From Tunturiibacter gelidiferens (GTDB lineage: Bacteria; Acidobacteriota; Terriglobia; Terriglobales; Acidobacteriaceae), in contig NZ_JACCCV010000001.1 in NCBI RefSeq assembly GCF_013410115.1, forward strand, positions 2,728,001-2,792,000: DNA of 64,000 nucleotides. Direction: 5' to 3'. This document shows, piece by piece, positions 25,483 through 32,495 of the stretch. Position 1 is the stretch's first letter. Every line of letters starts with the position of its first letter. A program made the translations under genes and the position numbers. The notes under the pieces are model-generated. The model saw nothing but the letters and a program-made list of their open reading frames with translations, searched no databases and was not told the DNA's origin.

Positions 25483-26124
25483 CTATGTCCTTAGGGAGTC
25501 TACGCTGAGTTGATTTTGAACGAGTTGGAGGAAGAGCTGGTGGACGCGGGGGTCGTGGCCGAGTTCCGGGTGAAAAGTGGCGGCGAGGAGGTTGCCCTGG
25601 CGGACGAGGACGGGGAAATCGTCGCGGGTGGCAAGGGTTTCGACCTCCGGGCCCACGCGGGTGATGCGGGGTGCGCGGATGAAGACCATCTCAAGGGGAG
25701 CGCCGGGCAGTTTGGTGGGGGCGGTAAGGATGGTGGAGTCCAACTGGCGGCCGTAGGCGTTGCGTTCAATGGTGATGTCGAGGGCGGCGAGGGAGATCTG
25801 AGGGGGATTTTGGACGTCATTGGCGAGGAGAATGGCTCCGGCGCAGGTGCCGAAGGTGGGGACGGTGCGGACGAAGGTGGTGAGGGATTCGAGGAAGCCG
25901 TTGCGCTCGAGGAATTTGAGCATGGTGGTGGATTCGCCGCCTGGAATGATGAGGCCGTCGATGCTGGGGTGGCATTCGGGGGTGAAGAGCTGGTCTGGGG
26001 TGCGGATGAGTCGGGTGGTGACTTCCAACGTTGCCAGGATCTTCGCATGGGCCTCGTAGGCTCCCTGAAGGGCGAGGATGCCGATGGCTGGCGGTCGGTG
26101 TTGTGGCGATGATTGTTCCGTCAT
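25483..26124 (-). CDS. pdxT: Pyridoxal 5'-phosphate synthase glutaminase subunit
   Basis: PdxT hydrolyses glutamine and feeds ammonia to PdxS for PLP synthesis in the cytoplasm. The 213-residue class I glutamine amidotransferase has the GALQG-like start IGILALQGAYEAH, the PGGEST loop (61-66) and the catalytic triad Cys94 (GTCAGAIL), His185 and Glu187 (FHPEL). Length and motif order are normal. Its partner pdxS is encoded about 3.2 kb away rather than adjacent, with a decaying stretch and two other genes between them. Confidence 0.96.
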   Translation of the reverse strand: MTEQSSPQHRPPAIGILALQGAYEAHAKILATLEVTTRLIRTPDQLFTPECHPSIDGLIIPGGESTTMLKFLERNGFLESLTTFVRTVPTFGTCAGAILLANDVQNPPQISLAALDITIERNAYGRQLDSTILTAPTKLPGAPLEMVFIRAPRITRVGPEVETLATRDDFPVLVRQGNLLAATFHPELGHDPRVHQLFLQLVQNQLSVDSLRT

Positions 26125-26330
26125 GTACTCTTTGGATTTCGCCTCTGTTATGAATGAATTACGGATGACTGAACCGGCAAAGCCCTTCTAGAAGCGGCTT
26201 CTATTTATATGATTCAGACAGTCGACCAAAGTTGTTGTTTTTGGTCTTCGGCCGCCGTCGGAACGCGGCTATCTCAAGTATAGAAGACCCTACGGAGTAG
26301 TTTTATGAGGCGAATGACTCCGCCGTGCGT
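26125..26330. other. Non-coding start of a decaying region
   Basis: This AT-richer stretch follows the pdxT start and precedes the broken channel gene. It has no supported gene. Base composition differs from the flanking GC-rich genes. Confidence 0.4.
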
Positions 26331-26598
26331 ATGCGCAATTCAGTCATTTTCTGCATCTTTGGCCGCTTGGCGAATGTCGTCGTTTCTTTCCAGGTTCAGA
26401 CCACTGGGCACCTATGGCGTTCCAAAACTTCTATTGGGCATTCGTCACAGCAACGACAGTCGGTTACGGTGATTTCCGTCCAACCAAGAGACGATCAAAG
26501 CTAATAGCCATTCTCACAGCCGTGCTGGGATTGCTGACTATGGCATCATCATCGCATTGGGAGTGCATGCCGCGACAAAGGCTTTTGATAGAACCTGA
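26331..26598 (+). pseudogene. Potassium channel-like gene, frameshifted remnant
   Basis: A K+ channel pore is recognisable: FQNFYWAFVTATTVGYGDFRP carries the selectivity filter TVGYGD (codons from about 26414). The following second helix starts KLIAILTAVLGLLT and then continues only in another frame as GIIIALGVHAATKAF, ending at a stop at 26598; one base appears to be missing near 26538. A possible first helix (MRNSVIFCIFGRLANVVV from 26331) is in a third frame. The gene is therefore broken at one or two places. It would have been a small two-helix channel. A sequencing error cannot be excluded. Confidence 0.6.
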
Positions 26599-26726
26599 GG
26601 TCCTGGACGGTCTGCGCCCCTCGGAGAACGCATCGCCGCAAAACGTCGATATGTACGGATTAGCAGGCCGACTTCTGATGACCGCTTCGGATATTTTAAA
26701 GAAGTGAGGCGGATTGTCGGAGTGAT

Positions 26727-27684
26727 ATGGAAACCAGCGGCGTTTCGGGTTCTCCTGTACGACTGTGGGTAAAAGCGATTCTTGCTTTTGCGGTTTTCTG
26801 TTCCGTGTGTGAAGTTCTGCCGGTAAAGGCACAATCCTGCGGATCAACGGGATTGGCAGTTCAGGACTCGGCTCCGGCGGCCCAGAGTTGCAGGACAAGC
26901 GCGCATCTACCAGCTATCTCATATGGGATCACGGTAGTGCGCGAGTGATCGTTGATGCGGGAGGAGGAAGCGCTCTTCGTTTTGGCGAGAGCGGAGCGCG
27001 GATGTCCCAAGTGGATGTTGTTTTGTTTAGCCATTTTCATATCGATCACAGTAGCGATTTTCCCGCCCTGATCTTTTCGTCCTGGTTTGAAGACCGGAAG
27101 AGTTCTCTGCCGGTCTTCGGCCCTCCTGGAAACGAGTTCATGCCTTCGACGACTGAGTTTGTGCGTGACCTCTTCAATGAGCCTCATGGAGCCTGGCGCC
27201 ACATGAGTGAACTAGTGGACGCTGGCAGAGAAGGAAGCTACAAATTGGACCGCATAATGTTTTGGCTGGACCGGTGCCGGTTCTCGTGTTTCGCAACTCC
27301 AAAGTCTCTGTGTATGCGGTGCGGGTGATTCATGGCGCGTTTCCAGCTCTGGCATGGAGAGTAGAGGTGGGCGGCAAGAGGATCGTATTCAGTGGAGACA
27401 CCAACGGCGAGGGAGACGGACTGACACGGCTTGCTTTGGACGCAGATCTCTTCATTGCTCATAACGCCGTGCCGGAGAGCGCTACGGGAGTGGAAAGGCG
27501 CCTTCATATGCCACCGTCGGTGATCGGAACAATCTCAGCTAACGCTCGTGTCAAGCGATTGATACTGTCTCACCGAATGCTGCGGACTTTGGGAAGAGAC
27601 GATGAGACACAAGCGGAGATAAGACGCAGCTACTTGGGTCCGATCGTATTCGCCAACGATCTCGACTGTTTTCCTCTGCAGTGA
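26727..27684 (+). pseudogene. Secreted metallo-beta-lactamase-fold hydrolase, two frameshifts
   Basis: Three frames together encode one protein of about 315 residues. Frame 1 gives a signal peptide (VRLWVKAILAFAVFCSVCEVLPVKAQ). Near 26866 one base seems lost, and the next frame continues LGSGGPELQDKRASTSYL and the zinc motif SHFHIDHSSDFPAL. Near 27258 a T-run seems one base short, and the last frame continues LAGPVPVLVFRNSKV, VFSGDTN and LSHRM, the remaining metal ligands. The fold is that of RNase Z/arylsulfatase-like MBL proteins exported to the periplasm. Both shifts fit single-base losses, so this is a pseudogene or an assembly error; the adjacent channel gene is also shifted. Confidence 0.7.
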
Positions 27685-27794
27685 GCCATCGAAGGACTAT
27701 CGGTTCACACAAGTCACGCAAGTCACGCAAGGGCGATCGGTTGATAGTTACTAAATTTTATTGTGTAACTGCGGAGGGAACAAATCCAGGGAGA

Positions 27795-27825
27795 GGAAGG
27801 AGGCGATTTGGCAAGGCCTCCTTCC
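27795..27825. terminator. Hairpin between convergent genes
   Basis: A perfect 10-bp stem (GGAAGGAGGC at 27795-27804, GCCTCCTTCC at 27816-27825) with an 11-base loop lies between the convergent MBL remnant and the SYLF gene. No long T-run follows, so it is a likely but not certain bidirectional terminator. Confidence 0.45.
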
Positions 27826-27874
27826 CCTCATGTCTGCTCGGGGCTTCCCAGCGCGAGGGAACTATGCGCGGAGC

Positions 27875-28582
27875 TTAGTGGGCACCGCTCGCGTGGAACA
27901 TCTGGTTGACGGTACGGATGAAGTTCAGGGAGTCAGGCTTGGGTTTTACGCTGCCCGACAGGATGGACTCGTAGGTGACATCGCTGCCGTAGTAAGCGGT
28001 GGTGTCTTCGGTGTTCTGGTGGACTACATCGCCGGTAAGGTCGATGCCGGCGAAGATGCCCTTGTTGCGGGAGTAGGTGAGGAAGGCGGCGTTTGCGGTC
28101 TCGGTCGTGGAGGCCTGAGAGTCGCGTCCGACGGGTCCGGCGGCTACTGAGGCGTCGCCGCCGAGCTTGATCTTGTCGTGGAGAAGGCGCTCGAAGGAGT
28201 CGTGAGTGGTGCCGACGAGGACGAGATCAGTGGATTGGCCCCCTGCCTGAAGGCCGAAGCTAGCGCCGGTGAGTTGGATGAAAGCTGGAGCGCTCCAGCC
28301 ATGGCCGGTGCGGCAGCTGACTACGCCCTGGCCGTACTGGCCGCCTACGATAAATGCTCCTTTTTTGAATCCGGGTATGACGGCGATGCAGGTGGCCTTG
28401 GCGGCGATGTCATTTGGTATGCCCTTGTCCGGGGTGGCCATGAGATCGTGCAGGACCGCGTGCGCCGCTTCGATGCGTTCATCGAGCTTTTGCGTGTCAG
28501 CCGCGGAGGCGGCGATGGTCATAGACATGGTCAGGGCCGCAGTGGTGCAGAGTGTTTGAACAAACTTTCGTATCATCATCAT
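27875..28582 (-). CDS. Secreted SYLF (Ysc84-like) lipid-binding domain protein
   Basis: This protein of up to 235 residues has a signal peptide (TLCTTAALTMSMTIAASAAD) and a SYLF domain covering the rest (KATCIAVIPGFKKGAFIVGGQYGQGVVSC, GGQSTDLVLVG, KIKLGGDASVAAGPVGRD, YSRNKGIFAGIDLTG). SYLF domains bind membranes or phospholipids; bacterial members are exported proteins of unclear role. Three ATG codons stand in a row at the start; AGGGAGA lies directly before the first, so the second or third (28579 or 28576) is the likelier start by spacing. Confidence 0.9.
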   Translation of the reverse strand: MMMIRKFVQTLCTTAALTMSMTIAASAADTQKLDERIEAAHAVLHDLMATPDKGIPNDIAAKATCIAVIPGFKKGAFIVGGQYGQGVVSCRTGHGWSAPAFIQLTGASFGLQAGGQSTDLVLVGTTHDSFERLLHDKIKLGGDASVAAGPVGRDSQASTTETANAAFLTYSRNKGIFAGIDLTGDVVHQNTEDTTAYYGSDVTYESILSGSVKPKPDSLNFIRTVNQMFHASGAH

Positions 28583-28872
28583 CTCTCCCTTTGTACCGCT
28601 GGTTTTATATCGCTCGTAGTTTCAGCGTCTGTAGTGCGATGCGTATGTAATGGGCTAAGTTGTGCAGGAAATGATTTGGCAAGCGAGCCTGTTGAAGATA
28701 AATTTGCGGAAAATTGCAGGGGCGAGGCAACGCAGGTCGCGTGATCTCGGACACGGCGGGGAACTTCACGAGATCAACCCGGTATGCATCGTTTGGGGGA
28801 TGGCCGCAGAGGCGCAGCTCAGCTATAGGTAAAAGGGTGCGAGTTCATCGGGCCAGAGTTTATTTGTGCGCA

Positions 28873-29199
28873 ATGCCTTTGCTGACCGGGTTATATGCCG
28901 AGGCGTCGGTTGTGCCGTTGCTCCGGCCTGACGTTGTTGCTTCGAGAAGGATAGTCGTTGCAGCGCCCGTGGACGATGCGGCCGCGATGCAGGAGAGTCT
29001 GCGGCGAGATGTTGCGGAGCATCCTGAAGAGTTCGTCGTATTTGCGACTGAGGCGGGAGCGAATCAGTTCATGACGGAACATCGCTTTTCCGTCGAGATG
29101 GAGACCAGTGGCAGGATTATGTCGCGCGGGGTAGTGGGGTACTGGCAGGGGAAGACGATTGTGGTGCTGCCGTGGGAGCCGCTTAAAAACTTTCAGTAA
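28873..29199 (+). CDS. Small protein of unknown function
   Basis: This 108-residue frame (MPLLTGLYAEASVVPLLRPD...) is soluble, with an acidic helical part (DDAAAMQESLRRDVAEHPEEF) and a beta-rich end (GYWQGKTIVVLPWEPLKNF). No family is recognised. ATG 28873 is the first Met after an unconvincing upstream extension; no strong ribosome site is visible. A two-hairpin repeat follows its stop, as after several real genes in this window. Confidence 0.5.
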   Translation: MPLLTGLYAEASVVPLLRPDVVASRRIVVAAPVDDAAAMQESLRRDVAEHPEEFVVFATEAGANQFMTEHRFSVEMETSGRIMSRGVVGYWQGKTIVVLPWEPLKNFQ

Positions 29200-29227
29200 C
29201 TTTCCGTAAATGACATGGAAAGACTCG

Positions 29228-29295
29228 TCCTGCCGGACGGCTCCCTGCGCGGGAGGCGGTCACTTCGTGACTCGTGTACCCCTCCCGTTGGTCGG
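29228..29295. repeat. Two-hairpin intergenic repeat, copy 5
   Basis: TCCTGCCGGACGG starts at 29228, the palindrome GTCACTTCGTGAC is at 29259-29271, and CTCCCGTTGGTCGG ends the element. It lies between a plus-strand gene and the convergent pdxS gene. Confidence 0.85.
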
Positions 29296-29307
29296 CAAGT
29301 GGCGGCT

Positions 29308-30261
29308 CTACCAGCCGCGGGTTTGCATGAGGTCTTGCTCTTCGATGGCTGCTGCGGCGAGACCCTTCATGGAACCGATGACGGCTTCGCTGGCTTCGGC
29401 GACGATCTTGGGGTCGTTGAAGTGCGTGGTGGCGATGACGATGGCGCGGGCACGGCTGACGGCTTCTTCGCGCTCCTTCGGATCGTTCTCGACATCGAGC
29501 GGGGTGGCGCGTTCCTTCATGAAGATGCCGGAGCCTACGAAGACGGTCTCGGCGCCCAGCTGCATCATCAACGCCGCGTCGGCGGGGGTGGCGATGCCGC
29601 CTGCGGAGAAGTTGGGGACGGGGAGTTTGCCAGCTTTGGCTACCATGCGGACGAGCTCGTAGGGCGCGCCATGGACTTTGGCGGCGTTGTAGAGCTCCTC
29701 GTCGCCGAGGACGGTGAGTGCTTTAATCTCGCGGACGATCTGACGCATGTGCTGGACGGCGTGGACGACGTCGCCGGTACCGGGCTCGCCTTTGGTGCGG
29801 ATCATGGCTGCGCCTTCGGCGATGCGGCGGAGAGCTTCGCCGAGGTTGCGTGCGCCGCAGACGAAGGGCGTGGTGAAGGCGTGCTTGTCGATGTGGTAGG
29901 TCTCGTCGGCGGGGGTGAGGACTTCGGACTCGTCGATGAAGTCGACGCCGAGGTGCTGGAGGACCTGGGCTTCGGCGAAGTGGCCGATGCGGGCCTTGGC
30001 CATGACGGGGATGGAGATGGCGCCGATGATCTGCTTGATGAGCTTGGGGCTGGCCATGCGGGCGACTCCGCCTTCGGCGCGGATCATGGCGGGGACGCGC
30101 TCGAGGGCCATGACGGAGATGGCACCGGCCTCTTCGGCGATGCGGGCCTGCTCGACGTTCATGACGTCCATGATGACGCCGCCTTTGAGCATCTCGGCGA
30201 GGCCGAGCTTGAGGCGGAGGGACGGGGTGCCGAAGTTTCCGTTTTGGGTGTGGTCTGACAT
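29308..30261 (-). CDS. pdxS: Pyridoxal 5'-phosphate synthase subunit PdxS
   Basis: PdxS condenses ribose 5-phosphate, glyceraldehyde 3-phosphate and ammonia to PLP. The 317-residue TIM barrel is typical: [21 protein letters not shown] (catalytic Asp32), MAKARIGHF (Lys89 forms the substrate imine), [17 protein letters not shown] (Lys157, the second catalytic lysine) and [33 protein letters not shown] 30261 is chosen since AGGAG lies four bases upstream and the protein then starts as in relatives. pdxT, its ammonia-supplying partner, lies at 25483-26124 on the same strand. Confidence 0.97.
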   Translation of the reverse strand: MSDHTQNGNFGTPSLRLKLGLAEMLKGGVIMDVMNVEQARIAEEAGAISVMALERVPAMIRAEGGVARMASPKLIKQIIGAISIPVMAKARIGHFAEAQVLQHLGVDFIDESEVLTPADETYHIDKHAFTTPFVCGARNLGEALRRIAEGAAMIRTKGEPGTGDVVHAVQHMRQIVREIKALTVLGDEELYNAAKVHGAPYELVRMVAKAGKLPVPNFSAGGIATPADAALMMQLGAETVFVGSGIFMKERATPLDVENDPKEREEAVSRARAIVIATTHFNDPKIVAEASEAVIGSMKGLAAAAIEEQDLMQTRGW

Positions 30262-30594
30262 GGGGCTCCTTATGCGCGGCGGTGGGCGCACTGTGATGCG
30301 TGGGTGTCCGCGAGACTTTTAAGTTTAGCAGTTTTGAGCGGTGGTGACGTGAGGTATTGGCTGCCGTGTTGCCGACCTTGTGTTTCGCAGCCATGCAGTC
30401 GAACTGGTGCGTATTCGCGCAGAGATTGGCTGACGATCATTCCTCTTCGGGTGCAAGGGAGAAGTAAGTTAGCCAGGTTGGTTCAGGGCGAGGCATTTTG
30501 GCTGAAAATTCAACTGGGGTTTATTCGGAATACGGCCCTGCGGCCTCAAGCTGCGCTTACGGGGCGGTGTGTGGGCCTCGACGGAGGGGTCTGA
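30262..30594. other. Intergenic region between divergent pdxS and glycosyltransferase genes
   Basis: This gap of about 330 bases should hold divergent promoters. I see no convincing promoter, operator, small gene or repeat of the families found elsewhere in the window. Confidence 0.35.
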
Positions 30595-31314
30595 ATGGTT
30601 GGTGAACTGACGATCGTGATTCCTGCCAAGAACGAAGTGGCGATGCTGCCTAGACTGCTGGAATCTCTTTGCAGGCAGGACTATTCGGGGATGGCGCAGA
30701 CGCGGGTGCTGGTGGCGGATGCGGGTTCGACTGACGGAACGGTGGAGGCGGCGCTGGGCTTTCGCGACCGGCTGGCAGTGGAGGTAGTGCCGGGTGGGTT
30801 GCCTTCGGTGGGGCGCAATGCGGGGGCTAAGCTGGCAACTACGAAGTATGTGTTGTTTCTGGATGCGGATGTGGAGCTGCCGGAACCTACGCTGTTGCGG
30901 CGAGCGCTGTGGCGGATGGAGCGGCGGGAGCTTCATCTGGCGACGACGAACATTGCGTGCCGGCAGGGTAGCTTTTTTGATGATCTGCTGTATGCAGGAA
31001 ATAATTTGATGCAGAGAATTGGATCGTTTACCAAGCCGTTCGCTACGGGGATGTTTATGTTGTTTGACCGCGAGGTCTTCTGGGCGCTGGGTGGGTTTAA
31101 TGAGCGGGCTTTGTTTGCAGAGGACTATCTCCTGTCGAAGGGCGTGGCGCGGCAGCGGTTTCGTATCGTGCGCGGTCGGGTGCTGACGACGAACCGACGA
31201 TTCCAGAAGCTGGGGCACTGGCGCATGGTTTGGATGTTCTTCAAGACCATGGTGCATACCTGGGATGAGGAGTATTTTCTCGAGGACCAGGGCTATTGGG
31301 GTGAGGCTGGGTAG
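30595..31314 (+). CDS. Family 2 glycosyltransferase
   Basis: This 239-residue GT-A fold enzyme transfers a sugar from an activated donor. It has the N-terminal LTIVIPAKNEVAMLPRLLESL, the nucleotide-binding DAGSTDGT motif, GRNAGAKLATTKYVLFLDADVEL with the metal-binding D-x-D (LDADVE), and an acidic ED pair (FAEDYLLSKG) expected of the catalytic base region. A short hydrophobic stretch near the C-terminus (HWRMVWMFFKTMVHTW) may touch the membrane. No other glycan gene is adjacent, so the acceptor is unknown. The two-hairpin repeat follows the stop. Confidence 0.9.
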   Translation: MVGELTIVIPAKNEVAMLPRLLESLCRQDYSGMAQTRVLVADAGSTDGTVEAALGFRDRLAVEVVPGGLPSVGRNAGAKLATTKYVLFLDADVELPEPTLLRRALWRMERRELHLATTNIACRQGSFFDDLLYAGNNLMQRIGSFTKPFATGMFMLFDREVFWALGGFNERALFAEDYLLSKGVARQRFRIVRGRVLTTNRRFQKLGHWRMVWMFFKTMVHTWDEEYFLEDQGYWGEAG

Positions 31315-31319
31315 AGTTG

Positions 31320-31408
31320 TCCTGCCGGACGGGCCCACTGCGCGTGGGGCGGCCACTTCGTGGCGAGTATACCGGACTCGGTAGGTTCGGCGGCTTGGGT
31401 CCGGCCTT
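31320..31408. repeat. Two-hairpin intergenic repeat, copy 6 (compensatory variant)
   Basis: It starts TCCTGCCGGACGGG. The central hairpin reads GCCACTTCGTGGC: both arms differ from the other copies but still pair. The end hairpin is also changed, to CCGGCCTTCGGCCGG. It lies between the convergent glycosyltransferase and thioesterase genes. Confidence 0.85.
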
Positions 31409-31418
31409 CGGCCGGGAA

Positions 31419-31946
31419 CTATGGGGTGATGCCGGCGGCGAAGAGGAGTTTTTCGTCGATGGCGATGAAGAGGCCTTTGCTGCGGGCGAGGACTGTGCCG
31501 TCGGGGTGTTGAATTTCGGCTTGATGGAAGAGCTTGCGGCCGGGTTTGCCGTCGGCTTTGTCGGGGCGGTTGAGGTGGCGGCCTATGAGAACGAGAGGCT
31601 GGTAGAGCGGGACGGGGCGGAGATAGTCGATCTCCATGTGGCGTGTCATCGCGAGGACGTTGAGGGGGCGGTTGAGCTTGCTCATGGCTTCGTCGAGCAA
31701 AGCGGCGACGATGCCGCCGTGGATGTGGCCCGGGGGGCCTTCGTGCATGCGGTCGAGCTGGAAGTTGCAGGTGGTGGTGATGGCTTCGGGGTTTGAGGTG
31801 TCGGTGGTGAAGGCGAGATGGAGGCCTTGCGGGTTGGCCGGGCCGCAGCCGAAGCAGTGATTGGCGCGCTCGTCGATGGTGGGGTTGCCGTCCATCGAGA
31901 TGGGGGTGTGGCGGGCGGTGTCGGATGTGGGCTGGTGTTCGCTCAT
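31419..31946 (-). CDS. PaaI-family hotdog thioesterase
   Basis: This 175-residue protein has a hotdog thioesterase domain (about 25-165). The motifs NHCFGCGPANPQGLHLAF and GPPGHIHGGIVAALLDEAMS are typical of PaaI/UPF0152-like acyl-CoA thioesterases; the HGG...LLDEA helix holds the catalytic acidic residue. It probably hydrolyses an acyl-CoA in the cytoplasm; the acyl group is unknown. It stands alone, convergent with the glycosyltransferase gene. Confidence 0.88.
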   Translation of the reverse strand: MSEHQPTSDTARHTPISMDGNPTIDERANHCFGCGPANPQGLHLAFTTDTSNPEAITTTCNFQLDRMHEGPPGHIHGGIVAALLDEAMSKLNRPLNVLAMTRHMEIDYLRPVPLYQPLVLIGRHLNRPDKADGKPGRKLFHQAEIQHPDGTVLARSKGLFIAIDEKLLFAAGITP

Positions 31947-32037
31947 AGGCGGCCTGTGCTTCGGACGTTAGCACAGTGAGGGGTGAAATGAATAGTGATT
32001 CATTTTTCCTGGCAACCTAAGTCGGAGCCCGTCGCCG

Positions 32038-32415
32038 CTAGCCGGGAGTGGGTTCGCCGACGAAGACGAGGCAGTCGTTCGGGTCGGAGATGTGAAACTC
32101 CGTCATGCCGTAGTCGCGGTCGAAGAGGTCTCGGATGCGGTAGCGGTCTTTGAGGGTTTTTACATGCTCCCAGAGCGGGTGGATGTTGGAGACCTCGAGA
32201 TAGATCTCGGTGTGCCCGCGAACGCATTGCATGACCTTCTCGGAGGCTGCCTTTTGGAAGTGAATGGTCTGGCCATCACGTTCGACGATGGAGTATTCAG
32301 GGGAGTTCATGGTGAGCTTGAAGCCTAGAACTTCCTGGTAGAACGCGAGAGTCTCTTCCATGTCAGCGACGGCGAGCATGGGACTGATGCGTTTTGCGAT
32401 GGTTGCAGTTGGCAT
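32038..32415 (-). CDS. VOC (glyoxalase/bleomycin-resistance) family protein
   Basis: This 125-residue protein is a single vicinal-oxygen-chelate unit made of two beta-alpha-beta-beta-beta modules: ISPMLAVADMEETLAFYQEVLGFKL at the start and FDRDYGMTEFHISDPNDCLVFVGEP at the end. VOC proteins include dioxygenases, glyoxalases and drug-binding proteins; the substrate cannot be assigned. The gene follows recQ in the same orientation by reading direction but is separated by about 80 bases, so linkage is uncertain. Confidence 0.85.
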   Translation of the reverse strand: MPTATIAKRISPMLAVADMEETLAFYQEVLGFKLTMNSPEYSIVERDGQTIHFQKAASEKVMQCVRGHTEIYLEVSNIHPLWEHVKTLKDRYRIRDLFDRDYGMTEFHISDPNDCLVFVGEPTPG

Positions 32416-32495
32416 GTGTTGCCTCCGCGCGGCTGCTTTAGCGACTGAAGACAGGGTGCCATAGAGCGCGGGCTTCGACTAATGCTCGAGTGTCT

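Noticed and set aside
25471-25493. Hairpin TAAGGAC-CTAT-GTCCTTA at the pdxT stop as terminator
   Set aside because: The stem overlaps the stop codon and no T-run follows on the minus strand.
30469-31974. 501-codon open frame antisense to the glycosyltransferase and thioesterase region
   Set aside because: Both overlapping genes have clear families; the long frame is Arg/Pro/His-rich with no domain.
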